A stretch of DNA of 48,487 nt from Alphaproteobacteria bacterium (GCA_024279115.1 JAJRRW010000117.1:1-48487); one strand, 5' to 3'. Positions 8,009 to 17,398 are shown, numbered from the stretch's first letter. Translations and numbers: made by a program. The notes: generated by a model not told the origin, from the sequence alone.

Positions 8009-8626
8009 CTAACTGACAACAATCCCCTGCTCGCGAAAAAAACCAAGCAAGGGAATGAGCGGCAGACCAAGAATGGTAAAATAGCTACCTTCTATTTTTT
8101 CAAACAGATGAATACCGGTTTCTTCCAGCCGGTAAGCTCCCACCGATGTTTTAACGCTTTCTCCAGCCTCCACCAGATAGTCAGCCAGGAAATCAGTTGA
8201 GAAATCCCGCATGGTCATGCTGGCGGTTTCCCCATGCTGCCAGATCATCTCGCCATTTTTCGCCACACAAACCGCTGCGTGCAGATAATGCGTGCGGCCA
8301 CGAAATTTCAGCAGATTATGACGGGCAATATCCATGGTGGCGGGTTTTTCAAATATCTTGCCATCAAGTGCAAGGACCTGATCGGCCCCGATTACATAAG
8401 CGTCGCCCTCTCCTTGGGAAATATATTCTGCCTTGGCCCGCGCCAGCACCTGCGCCACATCCACTGGATCCGCGCAAACACCATCAATGGTGAGGGTTTG
8501 TTCAATGGCCCGCTCGTCAAGGTCCGCAGCCTTTTTGCTAAAGCTGATGCCGGCCCCTTGCAATAAGGCTGCCCGGCCAGAGCTGTTTGACGCCAATATG
8601 ATATTGATCTTAGAGTTTTGCAGCAC
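8009..8626 (-). CDS. Maf family nucleoside triphosphate pyrophosphatase
   Basis: A 205-residue Maf/Ham1-fold pyrophosphatase that hydrolyses non-canonical or excess nucleoside triphosphates to the monophosphate. The family N-terminus appears as IILASNSSGRAALL, followed by DERAIEQT and GADQVLALDGKIFEKP with the metal-binding aspartate. The start is GTG at 8624-8626, supported by GGGAGAA eight bases upstream. The dTTP/UTP versus m7GTP subclass cannot be settled by eye. It flanks the putative origin on the side opposite hemE, a common alphaproteobacterial arrangement. Confidence 0.88.
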   Translation of the reverse strand: MLQNSKINIILASNSSGRAALLQGAGISFSKKAADLDERAIEQTLTIDGVCADPVDVAQVLARAKAEYISQGEGDAYVIGADQVLALDGKIFEKPATMDIARHNLLKFRGRTHYLHAAVCVAKNGEMIWQHGETASMTMRDFSTDFLADYLVEAGESVKTSVGAYRLEETGIHLFEKIEGSYFTILGLPLIPLLGFFREQGIVVS

Positions 8627-9175
8627 GTATTGTTCTCCCGCTGATTGCTTGACCTGACTGTGATGTCCTTTTAGACAGACGTCCGTTTATGAGTTTATGG
8701 CCATCTCCATAGTGAGCGCTGCGCAAACGTTCCAAAAGATTGCATATCGCTCCAAAAGCCCGTTTTATAACGGTAGAGAATCTATGGATAACCCCCCTAC
8801 TTATCCCCACTAACATCTGCTCGAAGCGCTCCCCTCATCTTGTCCAGATTCTCATCCACATCTGCAACAATCCCGGACCACTTTCCCCGTCTATTTCAAA
8901 AAAATGACTCTTCCACAGATTCTCCAGCTAGCGTAAAAAGTTAACAACAAATGATCAACAGGTTAATAAAACCTAAACAATCCTTATGATTCAAAGGCGG
9001 GGCAGATTCGCCACTGCCCACATCCCCAGTCAAGCAATCAAGCATCCAAAAGAGATTTCCCGCACATCAATTTTTGGAGAATCTGTTGAAAAGCTGGAGC
9101 TTGGGAACAATTCACGCTATTCACTGCTAAACAACAAAAACAGCTTAATTAGAATATAATATTTAGGACGCCTCT
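8627..9175. other. Putative chromosomal replication origin (oriC)
   Basis: Gene-free 549 bp between maf and hemE, the place of the origin in Caulobacter and Rickettsia. DnaA-box-like 9-mers: TTATCCATA on the minus strand (8783-8791), TTATCCCCA (8801-8809), TCATCCACA (8852-8860), TGATCAACA (8952-8960), plus weak TCTTCCACA (8909-8917). An AT-rich stretch spans about 8931-8992. Seven GANTC sites lie at 8778, 8847, 8906, 8918, 8988, 9005 and 9079, against about 1.2 expected in that length. An imperfect CtrA-like TTAA-N7-ATAA is at 9145-9159. parS sites and parAB lie a few kb downstream. Position and motif density support an origin; function is inferred. Confidence 0.75.
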
Positions 9176-10261
9176 ATGCCCGGTGGACAACCAGAAAATG
9201 CGAGCAAGAAAACCCTTAGCCAAAAACCGTTTCTACGGCTTTTAACACAAGGGCCAAACGATCCCTTGCCAGCAACACCGCCAGTTTGGCTGATGCGCCA
9301 GGCTGGTCGTTATTTGCCTGAATACCGAGAAGTCCGTGCGCAAGCCGGAGGCTTTCTCAATCTTTGCTATAATCCAAAACGCGCCGCCGAGGTCACCATA
9401 CAACCGATAGAGCGATACGGGTTCGACGCTGCAATATTGTTTTCAGATATCCTCGTAGTACCTGACGCCCTTGGTCAACCTGTACGCTTTGAAACCGGCG
9501 AAGGGCCAAGACTGGATCCCATTACCGATCCAGCGGGTCTGACTATTCTGGACCCGTCCAACACCGATAAGATATATTATCACATTTACGAAAGCGTCGA
9601 ACGGATCAAAGGGCAATTGCCCGATGAAACCACTTTAATCGGCTTTTGCGGTGCCCCTTTCACGGTTGCCACCTATATGATCGCCGGGCGTGGTACTCCC
9701 GATCAGGCGCCGTCTCGCATGTTCGCCTATAAATATCCAGAAGCCTTTGCCCAACTGATTGACCTGCTGATTGACAGCTCGATTGAATATTTATGCGGCC
9801 AGATCAAGGCTGGAGCCGAGGTTGTGCAGGTATTTGACAGCTGGGCCAGCGTGCTGCCGGACGAAGAGTTTTTGAAATGGTGCCAGGAGCCAATGGTCCG
9901 GATCGTTGCCGGGGTAAGACAATATCATCCTGACGTACCAATCATCGGTTTTCCGCGTGCTGTGGGGCCTCTTTACGAGGAGTATATCCAAAAAACGGGC
10001 ATCAATGCGGTGGGCTGCGATACCTCGCTGCCGTTGACATGGATCCGCGACAAGCTGCAACCCCATACGGTGGTGCAAGGCAATCTTGACCCCATCTTGC
10101 TTTTGAACGGTGGTCCACAGCTTGAACACAGGGTGAAAAGAATCATTGAAACTTTGTCCAGTGGTCGTCATATATTCAATCTGGGTCATGGCATCATAAA
10201 AGAAACACCGCCAGAGCATGTCGCAACGCTGATGAAGCTGATACGTGGTTCTGCTGGCTAG
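9176..10261 (+). CDS. hemE: Uroporphyrinogen decarboxylase
   Basis: A 361-residue TIM-barrel enzyme that decarboxylates the four acetate side chains of uroporphyrinogen III to give coproporphyrinogen III. The substrate-binding motif RQAGRY is at 41-46, and the catalytic aspartate Asp91 lies in AILFSDILVVPDALG. GFCGAPFTVATYMI and the C-terminal FNLGHGI are also typical. About 15 extra N-terminal residues make it slightly longer than usual. It is the first gene to the right of the putative origin, and HemJ, a later step of the same pathway, follows 72 bp downstream. Confidence 0.96.
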   Translation: MPGGQPENASKKTLSQKPFLRLLTQGPNDPLPATPPVWLMRQAGRYLPEYREVRAQAGGFLNLCYNPKRAAEVTIQPIERYGFDAAILFSDILVVPDALGQPVRFETGEGPRLDPITDPAGLTILDPSNTDKIYYHIYESVERIKGQLPDETTLIGFCGAPFTVATYMIAGRGTPDQAPSRMFAYKYPEAFAQLIDLLIDSSIEYLCGQIKAGAEVVQVFDSWASVLPDEEFLKWCQEPMVRIVAGVRQYHPDVPIIGFPRAVGPLYEEYIQKTGINAVGCDTSLPLTWIRDKLQPHTVVQGNLDPILLLNGGPQLEHRVKRIIETLSSGRHIFNLGHGIIKETPPEHVATLMKLIRGSAG

Positions 10262-10333
10262 TCGCAAATTCGCAAACGGATTTGCGCTGTGTTTGCCTCG
10301 CATGTTGATTTGGGAAGATTAGGGATTTTAGAC

Positions 10334-10762
10334 ATGGATACATATTTGTGGTTGAAGGCGTTGCATGTCATATCGATGATTGCCTGGATGGCCGGATTGA
10401 TGTATCTGCCGCGCCTGTTTGTCTATCATGCTGGCGAACAAGCCGGATCAAAGACGGCTGCGACCTTCGAAATCATGGAACGCCGGCTTCTCATGATTAT
10501 CATGACCCCGGCAATGATTTTTACCTGGATATTTGGTTTCATTCTTGCCGCTAAAATTCATGCCTTCGCGCAGCCATGGTTTCACGTGAAACTTACACTG
10601 GTGATCGCCTTGACGATCTTTCACTTCGTGCTGGCTAGTTGGCGCAAAAAGCTTGCAACAGGTCAAAATACCAAATCGGAGCGCTTTTTCCGGCTGGTCA
10701 ATGAAGTACCAACCGTTCTCATGATCATTATTGTGATCCTGGTAATAGTGAAGCCGTTTTAA
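10334..10762 (+). CDS. hemJ: HemJ-type protoporphyrinogen oxidase
   Basis: A 142-residue membrane protein of the HemJ (UPF0093) family, which oxidises protoporphyrinogen IX to protoporphyrin IX in bacteria lacking HemG/HemY. The family N-terminus is MDTYLWLKALHVISMIAWMA, with conserved His11 and a first helix ending near YLPRLFVYH; four membrane helices are predicted, and the last is hydrophobic (VLMIIIVILVIVKPF). The ATG at 10334 is preferred over an upstream frame. A degenerate parS-like sequence lies inside it at 10578-10593. A strong intrinsic terminator follows. The hemE-hemJ-rho order is standard in Alphaproteobacteria. Confidence 0.9.
   Translation: MDTYLWLKALHVISMIAWMAGLMYLPRLFVYHAGEQAGSKTAATFEIMERRLLMIIMTPAMIFTWIFGFILAAKIHAFAQPWFHVKLTLVIALTIFHFVLASWRKKLATGQNTKSERFFRLVNEVPTVLMIIIVILVIVKPF
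10578..10593. promoter_or_regulatory. Degenerate parS-like site inside hemJ
   Basis: GGTTTCACGTGAAACT keeps the 14-base core GTTTCACGTGAAAC of parS; only the two outermost bases differ from TGTTTCACGTGAAACA. It lies within the hemJ coding sequence. ParB binding is possible but weaker than at the three perfect sites. Confidence 0.5.
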
Positions 10763-10773
10763 CACTATTGTTC

Positions 10774-10806
10774 AAAAAGCTCGTATATGAGCTTTTGTTT
10801 TTTCTT
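10774..10806 (+). terminator. Rho-independent terminator after hemJ
   Basis: AAAAGCTC, then a six-base GTATAT loop, then GAGCTTTTG, followed by TTTTTTC. The eight-pair stem with a T tract starts 12 bp after the hemJ stop, and separates hemE-hemJ from rho. Confidence 0.75.
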
Positions 10807-11014
10807 TCGTTCTGCTATAGAGCGGAAAATATTGTTATGATCAAGCCCTGCCGACCCCTCGTCATCTCTCTATTGCCATGATACGTGAAGAACCGGTTTC
10901 GGGTTTGTTGAGCCGCTATTTTGCAGACTGCAGGGTGGAACTCTAATTAAAAAAAAAGCATTGCCATCCGGCGATGTTATAAATCCAAAAATACAAAAAG
11001 CAGGACCAGATTTC

Positions 11015-12283
11015 ATGTCCGAAGAAATGAAGCTCCAGGAACTCAAGGCGAAGAATCCCGTCGAACTCCTGGCATTTGCTGAAAGCCTGGAAGTTGAAAA
11101 TGCTTCCACCATGCGCAAACAGGAACTGATGTTTGCCATATTTAAGAAGCTCGCCGAAAAAGAAATCACCATTGTTGGTGAAGGTGTGGTGGAAGTGCTG
11201 TCTGACGGCTTTGCCTTTTTACGCTCTCCAGAAGCCAACTATCTGTCTGGCCCAGACGATATATATGTCAGCCCCAGTCAGATCCGCCGCTTTTCCCTTC
11301 GTACCGGTGATACGGTTACCGGCCAGATCAGATCGCCAAAAGATGGTGAACGCTATTTTGCGCTGCTTAAAGTCAGTACAATCAATTTTGAAGAGCCTGA
11401 CAAAACACGTCACAAAGTGCATTTTGACAATCTGACGCCGCTCTATCCTGATGAAGCCTTGCGCATGGAAATTACCGCTCCCGATATAAAAGATATGTCG
11501 CCGCGGATCATTGATATTGTCGCACCGCTCGGCAAAGGCCAGCGCGGTCTGATTGTGGCGCCGCCTCGTACCGGTAAAACCATGTTGCTGCAAAATATCG
11601 CCCATTCGATTACCACCAATCATCCCGAATGTTTTGTTATTGTATTGTTGATCGACGAGCGACCCGAAGAAGTCACCGACATGCAGCGCTCGGTAAATGG
11701 AGAAGTGGTTTCTTCGACCTTTGACGAACCGGCCTCGCGTCATGTGCAGGTGGCTGAAATGGTCATCGAAAAGGCCAAACGTTTGGTGGAACACAAACGA
11801 GATGTGGTTATTCTTCTCGACAGTATCACCCGTCTTGGTCGAGCCTATAATACGGTCGTGCCATCTTCTGGCAAGGTTTTGACCGGCGGCGTCGATGCCA
11901 ATGCATTGCAACGGCCCAAACGGTTCTTTGGTGCGGCTCGTAATATTGAAGAAGGTGGATCGCTGACCATCATCGCCACGGCCCTGATTGATACCGGATC
12001 GCGTATGGATGAAGTGATCTTTGAAGAATTTAAAGGCACGGGCAACTCCGAGGTTATTCTTGATCGCAAGGCCTCTGACAAGCGCGTCTATCCTGCCATC
12101 GATATTGCCAAGTCTGGCACACGTAAAGAAGAATTGCTGGTGGATGAGGAAACACTCAAGAAGATGTTTATCCTGCGCCGTATTCTCAATCCCATGAATT
12201 CCATTGATGCCATTGAGTTCCTGGTGGACAAATTGAAACAGATGCCCACCAATAAGGACTTCTTTGACAGCATGAATACGTGA
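11015..12283 (+). CDS. rho: Transcription termination factor Rho
   Basis: A 422-residue hexameric RNA helicase/ATPase that ends transcription. The N-terminal domain ([19 protein letters not shown]) and the RNA-binding OSB segment ([22 protein letters not shown]) are followed by Walker A APPRTGKT at 182-189, the Walker B region [13 protein letters not shown] and the C-terminal [15 protein letters not shown]. The start at 11015 has a CAGGA Shine-Dalgarno; an 18-codon upstream extension does not fit the family. It is probably transcribed from its own promoter in the 210 bp behind the hemJ terminator; that gap showed me no certain promoter. Confidence 0.97.
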   Translation: MSEEMKLQELKAKNPVELLAFAESLEVENASTMRKQELMFAIFKKLAEKEITIVGEGVVEVLSDGFAFLRSPEANYLSGPDDIYVSPSQIRRFSLRTGDTVTGQIRSPKDGERYFALLKVSTINFEEPDKTRHKVHFDNLTPLYPDEALRMEITAPDIKDMSPRIIDIVAPLGKGQRGLIVAPPRTGKTMLLQNIAHSITTNHPECFVIVLLIDERPEEVTDMQRSVNGEVVSSTFDEPASRHVQVAEMVIEKAKRLVEHKRDVVILLDSITRLGRAYNTVVPSSGKVLTGGVDANALQRPKRFFGAARNIEEGGSLTIIATALIDTGSRMDEVIFEEFKGTGNSEVILDRKASDKRVYPAIDIAKSGTRKEELLVDEETLKKMFILRRILNPMNSIDAIEFLVDKLKQMPTNKDFFDSMNT

Positions 12284-12323
12284 TCAGTGCTGTTTGGCCA
12301 CAAAGACGCAATTGTCCGCGCAA

Positions 12324-12339
12324 TGTTTCACGTGAAACA
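12324..12339. promoter_or_regulatory. parS centromere site 1
   Basis: Perfect 16-base palindrome TGTTTCACGTGAAACA in the rho-mnmE gap. This is the ParB nucleation consensus shared by most bacteria, and it lies about 3 kb from the putative origin. Confidence 0.95.
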
Positions 12340-12432
12340 TTTTCAGGACAGTTGCCTCCCGCATATCAAAAAAACGGGAGGATAGTATCCTTGCGTAAAA
12401 AAACGCTTCAATCGAGGATTTAGAGGGCGAAA

Positions 12433-13617
12433 ATGCCTCAATTCGACGAGACCATCTTTGCATTGGCCAGCGCCTCGGGCCGAGCTGGTGTTGCGGTGCT
12501 GCGCATAAGCGGCCCCAAAGCCTCCTATGTGTTGAAGCAGATGATTGGTGGATTGATTGAGCCGCGTAAAGCCACCCTTCGGTTATTGCGCGATCCCGTC
12601 AATTTAGATCCCATTGATCGCGCCTTGCTGTTATGGTTTCCAGCTCCTTCAAGTTTCACCGGCGAAGACATTGTTGAAATTCACTGTCATGGCAGCAAGG
12701 CAGTGGTCGCCAAGTTGTTATCTGTGCTGGCGGGTTTTGCTGATGTTCGTCTGGCGGACCCGGGAGAATTTGCCCGCCGCGCCTTTGAGCACGGAAAAAT
12801 GGATCTGACCGCTATCGAGGGTCTGGCTGATTTAATCAATGCCGAAACCGAGGGGCAGCGTCGTCAGGCGCTTCGCCAAAGTGAAGGCGCTCTTGGCAAG
12901 CTGTATGAAAGCTGGCGCGAACAGATCCTCACCGCCAGTGCTTTGGTTGAAGCGATGATTGATTTTTCGGATGAGGAAGATGTTACGCAAGGCGTCGGGG
13001 CCAAGGTTCATCTGATGGTCGGGGCGCTTCAAGTTTCCATCACCGATCATCTGGAGAGTTCTGGTCGGCGCGGTGAGCAAATGCGCGATGGTTTTCGCAT
13101 CGTCATAGCGGGTGCTCCCAATGTGGGTAAATCAAGCCTGCTCAATAGTCTTGCCAATCGAGACGCAGCCATTGTTACATCAGAACCTGGAACCACCCGC
13201 GATGTCATAGAAGTTCATATGACCATTGGTGGCTTTCTGGTGTTGGTGATGGATACTGCTGGGATCAGAGAAACCACCGGTATTGTCGAACAAGAAGGTA
13301 TCAAGCGGACCATTGATCGTTTAAGCGACGCTGATCTGGTGCTTTGGCTGACAGATTGTCCAGAAATGCTTGAGGACACTTGTCTCCAGAATTTAAGCCA
13401 TTGTGAGCCTGGACCTGAAAATGTCTGGAGGATATTGTCCAAGGCCGATTTACGCGAACAGTCCGCTGAAAAACGGCCAAATGGCATAGATCTGGCCATC
13501 TCCAGTAAAACCAATGTCGGTATTTCCACAGTGATCACCAAGATCGAGGACCTGCTGGAGACGCAACAAGATCGGCAATCGTCACCGCTTATCACCAGAG
13601 CGCGCCACCGCACTTAA
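12433..13617 (+). CDS. mnmE: tRNA U34 modification GTPase MnmE, cut short by an in-frame stop
   Basis: MnmE works with MnmG to place the carboxymethylaminomethyl group on uridine 34 of tRNAs. The N-terminal folate-binding domain (DETIFALASASGRAGVAVLRI) and the G domain (GAPNVGKSSLL near 227-237, DTAG, and a KADL motif) are intact. The frame stops at TAA 13615-13617 after 394 residues, just after TRARHRT, whereas the family is about 450 long. Translation in the same frame beyond the TAA gives the missing C-terminal helices and the invariant FCIGK end. The enzyme as encoded lacks that cysteine motif, so it is probably inactive unless the stop is an assembly error or is read through. Confidence 0.9.
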   Translation: MPQFDETIFALASASGRAGVAVLRISGPKASYVLKQMIGGLIEPRKATLRLLRDPVNLDPIDRALLLWFPAPSSFTGEDIVEIHCHGSKAVVAKLLSVLAGFADVRLADPGEFARRAFEHGKMDLTAIEGLADLINAETEGQRRQALRQSEGALGKLYESWREQILTASALVEAMIDFSDEEDVTQGVGAKVHLMVGALQVSITDHLESSGRRGEQMRDGFRIVIAGAPNVGKSSLLNSLANRDAAIVTSEPGTTRDVIEVHMTIGGFLVLVMDTAGIRETTGIVEQEGIKRTIDRLSDADLVLWLTDCPEMLEDTCLQNLSHCEPGPENVWRILSKADLREQSAEKRPNGIDLAISSKTNVGISTVITKIEDLLETQQDRQSSPLITRARHRT

Positions 13618-13791
13618 GTCGTTGCAGCGCAAACCTCACTGGCGACCTTTATGAACGGCTCCCTTGAGGATGCTGAACTACGCGCCGAGGATTTGCGCCA
13701 GGCCGCCAATGCGCTTGGTCGCTTAACGGGCCGCATTGATGTAGAAGAACTGCTGGGAAAAATATTTGGTGAGTTCTGCATTGGCAAGTGA
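13618..13791 (+). pseudogene. mnmE: Detached C-terminal piece of mnmE
   Basis: The 57 codons after the premature TAA stay in the mnmE frame with no further shift. They encode [19 protein letters not shown] and [17 protein letters not shown], then TGA, which is the canonical MnmE C-terminus. Total length across the stop would be 452 residues, the family norm. A possible restart ATG lies at 13651, but without a ribosome binding site. A single nonsense change is the simplest reading. Confidence 0.9.
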
Positions 13792-13798
13792 TAGACAA

Positions 13799-13814
13799 TG
13801 TTTCACGTGAAACA
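13799..13814. promoter_or_regulatory. parS centromere site 2
   Basis: Perfect TGTTTCACGTGAAACA eight bases after the mnmE C-terminal stop and 33 bp before mnmG. Confidence 0.95.
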
Positions 13815-13847
13815 TTTCCCGACCCGGCATAAGCGCAGCAAAGCAAT

Positions 13848-15734
13848 ATGAATAAATATGATGTCATTGTGATTGGCGGTGGACATGCGGGCTGCGAAGC
13901 TGGTGCTGGCGCTGCTCGCCTTGGGGCCAGCACCTGTCTGGTGACACATCAGGCCAATACGATTGGTGAGATGTCTTGCAATCCGGCAATTGGCGGCTTG
14001 GGCAAAGGCCATCTGGTGCGCGAGATTGATGCGCTTGATGGTCTGATGGGACATGTTGCTGATGCGGGCGGTATTCAGTTTCGCATCTTGAATAAAAGCA
14101 AAGGACCAGCCGTTCAAGGTCCACGTGCGCAAGCAGATCGCAAACTTTATAAAGCTGCCATGCAATCGGCCATTTCAGCCTGCCAGAATCTAAGCATTGT
14201 TGAGGGCGGCGTCGAAGATCTGTTGATGGATGAGGACCGCGTTGTCGGGGTGATCTTGAAAGATGGCCGCAGATTGTCGGCGGGCGCTGTGGTATTGACG
14301 ACGGGTACGTTTTTACGCGGGCTCATTCATATTGGCGAGCAGCGTATACCGGCAGGCCGCTTAGGCGAGCAGCCATCGATTGCTCTGGCAGACCGTCTGT
14401 ATGATCTGGGCTTGACCATGGGCCGTTTGAAAACCGGAACGCCGCCGCGGCTCGATGGTGACAGTATTCACTGGCAAGAGCTGGCGGAGCAGCCAGGCGA
14501 TAATCCGCCGGTGCCATTTTCTTCGCTCACCGTCAAGATAGAAAACCCACAGATCTGTTGTCATATCACTCATACCAACACCAAGACCCATGACATCATT
14601 CGCAACAATCTCGATCGAGCGCCGATTTATAGTGGTCAGATCGAAAGCACGGGGCCAAGATACTGTCCCAGCATCGAGGATAAGATTGTCCGCTTCGAGG
14701 ATCGCACCTCACACCAGATTTTTTTGGAGCCAGAAAGTCTGGACAATAGTGTCATCTATCCAAACGGCATTTCCACCAGCCTACCAGAGGATGTGCAAAG
14801 GGCCTATGTGCGTTCTATCAAGGGATTGGAAGAAGCGGTGATCCTGCAGCCGGGCTATGCGATCGAATATGACTATGTGGATGCCCGCGAATTATATCCC
14901 ACCCTGGAAAATCGGAAACTGCCGGGTTTGTTTTGCGCGGGACAGATCAATGGCACGACGGGATATGAAGAAGCGGCTGGTCAGGGATTGCTGGCTGGTA
15001 TCAATGCGGCTCTTCTTGCGGGCGGCTTGGGATCTGACAGGCAATCGCCAGACTTTATCTTGTCGCGCACCGATGCCTATCTTGGCGTAATGGTGGATGA
15101 TCTGGTGCGCAATGGCATTTCAGAGCCGTACCGCATGTTCACATCGCGCGCCGAATACCGATTAAAGCTGCGATCTGACAATGCCGATAGTCGGCTGACG
15201 GCCAAAGGGCAATTGATTGGATGTGTAGGGTCAAGGCGCGCCAACTGGTTTGCGGACCATGCACGCAAATTGCAGACGGCTGGTGATTTGTTGAACTCGT
15301 TGACCTTGTTACCAGGTGAGGCTAAAAAATCCGGTCTGAAACTCAACCAGGACGGACGCCCGCGATCGGCGTTCGAACTTCTATCATATCCCGATATCGA
15401 CTGGCACGATCTGGAAAAAATCTGGCCAGCAATGAGCGAGATAGACCCAGCTATTCAAAAAATAATAGATGTGGATGCTCGCTATGCCGTTTACCTTGAT
15501 CGGCAAGAACGAGATATTAAAAACTACAATAAGGAACAGGCGCTGAAAATTCCCAGGGAATTCGATTTTTCGGCTGTCGGTGGACTATCAAATGAGATCT
15601 CTCAGAAACTCCAGGCTCATCAGCCCTTGACCCTTGGACAGGCAACAAAGATCGATGGCATGACGCCAGCTGCCTTGATGATCCTCATTGCTCATATCAA
15701 GAAGCATAGCCAATCACAGGCTGCCAAGATATGA
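13848..15734 (+). CDS. mnmG: tRNA uridine-5-carboxymethylaminomethyl modification enzyme MnmG
   Basis: A 628-residue FAD enzyme (GidA), the partner of MnmE in tRNA wobble uridine modification. The dinucleotide-binding motif [20 protein letters not shown] begins near residue 7. ETMSCNP-like [47 protein letters not shown] and the C-terminal helical domain with [12 protein letters not shown] are all present. It is full length. The ATG at 13848 begins [12 protein letters not shown]. It sits in the mnmE-mnmG-rsmG-parA-parB block; because its partner is interrupted, the complex may be affected. Confidence 0.97.
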   Translation: MNKYDVIVIGGGHAGCEAGAGAARLGASTCLVTHQANTIGEMSCNPAIGGLGKGHLVREIDALDGLMGHVADAGGIQFRILNKSKGPAVQGPRAQADRKLYKAAMQSAISACQNLSIVEGGVEDLLMDEDRVVGVILKDGRRLSAGAVVLTTGTFLRGLIHIGEQRIPAGRLGEQPSIALADRLYDLGLTMGRLKTGTPPRLDGDSIHWQELAEQPGDNPPVPFSSLTVKIENPQICCHITHTNTKTHDIIRNNLDRAPIYSGQIESTGPRYCPSIEDKIVRFEDRTSHQIFLEPESLDNSVIYPNGISTSLPEDVQRAYVRSIKGLEEAVILQPGYAIEYDYVDARELYPTLENRKLPGLFCAGQINGTTGYEEAAGQGLLAGINAALLAGGLGSDRQSPDFILSRTDAYLGVMVDDLVRNGISEPYRMFTSRAEYRLKLRSDNADSRLTAKGQLIGCVGSRRANWFADHARKLQTAGDLLNSLTLLPGEAKKSGLKLNQDGRPRSAFELLSYPDIDWHDLEKIWPAMSEIDPAIQKIIDVDARYAVYLDRQERDIKNYNKEQALKIPREFDFSAVGGLSNEISQKLQAHQPLTLGQATKIDGMTPAALMILIAHIKKHSQSQAAKI

Positions 15735-15756
15735 GCGAGAACGGGCCTCTAATATA

Positions 15757-16428
15757 ATGAACCAGTTACCTGTGATTTCGGGGCCGGAAGGTTTTGCTAC
15801 CATGTTCAATGTTTCACGTGAAACATTGCAGCAGTTGAAGCACTATGTTGAACTGTTGAGAACATGGCAAAAAGCTGTGAATCTTGTTGCTCCATCGACA
15901 TTAGATGAGGTTTGGCATCGACATGTTGGTGACAGTGCGCAAATTGTCGATATACTAAGAGAAAGTGATTCGTCCAAAAAAAGTGGGATATGGCTCGATA
16001 TCGGCAGCGGTGGCGGTTTTCCCGGACTTGTCGCTGCCATCATGTTATCGCATGATTTCGACTATCAGTTTCATCTTGTCGAGAGTAATGGTAGAAAATG
16101 TGCTTTTTTGGCAGATGTGGTGAGGCATCTGGGCCTGTCTGTGGAAATCCACAATGAGCGTAGTGAAAACTATGCTCGCGACACGCAAGACAAGCAGTTC
16201 AGTATCGTCAGTGCGCGAGCCGTTACATCGCTTGATCGTTTGCTGGCTCTAAGCGAACCGTTTTTGAGTGGTGAGGCGGTGGCGTATTTTTTTAAGGGTC
16301 GTGACATTACCTTGGAGATTGAACAGGCCGATCAAGACTGGACGTTCAAACGAAGGCAGTTTTCTAGTTGTACCAGTACCGATGGATGCATTTTGGAGAT
16401 CAAAAACCTGATGCGCAAAGGCATATAA
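15757..16428 (+). CDS. rsmG: 16S rRNA (guanine-527-N7) methyltransferase
   Basis: A 223-residue SAM-dependent methyltransferase (GidB) that makes m7G527 in 16S rRNA; its loss gives low-level streptomycin resistance in other bacteria. The SAM-binding motif LDIGSGGGFPGLVAAI begins at residue 80, and RAVTSLDRLLAL is typical. The ATG at 15757 is chosen because MNQLPVISGPEGF fits the family; the upstream frame overlaps mnmG. The segment NVSRET at residues 18-23 is encoded by a perfect parS site, a known feature of gidB genes. Confidence 0.94.
   Translation: MNQLPVISGPEGFATMFNVSRETLQQLKHYVELLRTWQKAVNLVAPSTLDEVWHRHVGDSAQIVDILRESDSSKKSGIWLDIGSGGGFPGLVAAIMLSHDFDYQFHLVESNGRKCAFLADVVRHLGLSVEIHNERSENYARDTQDKQFSIVSARAVTSLDRLLALSEPFLSGEAVAYFFKGRDITLEIEQADQDWTFKRRQFSSCTSTDGCILEIKNLMRKGI
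15810..15825. promoter_or_regulatory. parS centromere site 3, inside rsmG
   Basis: Perfect TGTTTCACGTGAAACA embedded in codons 18-23 of rsmG, where it encodes NVSRET. It is the third perfect site in 3.5 kb. Confidence 0.95.
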
Positions 16429-16534
16429 GCGAACGGATACTATTGTCTTGGAAAAAATCAATCCAGGACAGTTTGCTCCATTTGTTAAGAGCACTGCGCC
16501 AGGACAACAATTATGAATGGAAAGGGATCTTTTC

Positions 16535-17392
16535 ATGTCTGGAACTGACTCAAGCCTATCGACGCCCCGTATATTGGCAGTGGCAAACCAGAAAGGCGGG
16601 GTGGGTAAAACTACCACCGCCATCAATCTTGGTACAGCCCTGGCTGCGATCGGCCAATGTGTATTGATTGTTGATATGGATCCCCAGGGAAATGCCTCAA
16701 CGGGTCTTGGTATCGATCATGATGATCGTAAAATCTCCACCTTTGATGTGTTGATGGATCCCAATATTGTTTCTCGCTCCTTGCTGGCGACAGCCGTGCC
16801 GGGTTTGTTGTTGATGCCCTCGACCCTTGATTTGCTTGGCGTTGAAAATGAATTGGCAAACACGCCAGATCGTTCCTTTCGCTTGAAGCAGGCTATTGAT
16901 CTGATCAAGAATATTCAGATCAATACGGGTGCCGAGACCAAACCATTCGACTATATCATCATTGATTGTCCGCCCAGCTTCAACCTGCTGACCATCAATG
17001 CGATGGCTGCCGCACAGTCTGTGCTGGTTCCGGTGCAGGCAGAGTTTTTTGCTCTTGAAGGCCTGTCGCAATTGACCAATTCAATTGAGGAATTTCGCAA
17101 ATTGCTCAATCCGGCGCTGGAGATCATGGGCATTGTGCTGACCATGGTTGATGAGCGCACCAAACTTTCCAAGACCGTGGCGGCAGAGGTGGCATCTGTA
17201 TTTGGTGACAAACTTTATAATGCGGTGATCCCGCGCAATATCAAAGTGTCGGAAGCGCCATCCTTTGGCAAGCCGGTATTGCTTTATGATCTGGAGGCGT
17301 CGGGTAGCCAGGCCTATATTGAGCTGGCCAAGGAAATTCTCCAAAATGAGGCAGGTATGGAACAGCCACCAGCACTAAGAGCGGTTAAGTAA
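16535..17392 (+). CDS. parA: Chromosome partitioning ATPase ParA
   Basis: A 285-residue deviant Walker A ATPase that moves ParB-parS complexes along the nucleoid. KGGVGKTTT lies at 20-28, with the signature lysine; the Walker B-like DYIIIDCPPSFNLLT and the switch DMDPQGNASTGLG are present. The ATG at 16535 is preceded by AAAGGGA; an ATG six codons upstream is also possible. It is followed 67 bp later by parB, with a perfect CtrA-type box between the two. Confidence 0.96.
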   Translation: MSGTDSSLSTPRILAVANQKGGVGKTTTAINLGTALAAIGQCVLIVDMDPQGNASTGLGIDHDDRKISTFDVLMDPNIVSRSLLATAVPGLLLMPSTLDLLGVENELANTPDRSFRLKQAIDLIKNIQINTGAETKPFDYIIIDCPPSFNLLTINAMAAAQSVLVPVQAEFFALEGLSQLTNSIEEFRKLLNPALEIMGIVLTMVDERTKLSKTVAAEVASVFGDKLYNAVIPRNIKVSEAPSFGKPVLLYDLEASGSQAYIELAKEILQNEAGMEQPPALRAVK

Positions 17393-17398
17393 CCACTA

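Noticed and set aside
11219-11911. 230-codon ORF antisense to rho
   Set aside because: It lies wholly inside rho, is His/Arg-rich and lacks recognisable motifs.
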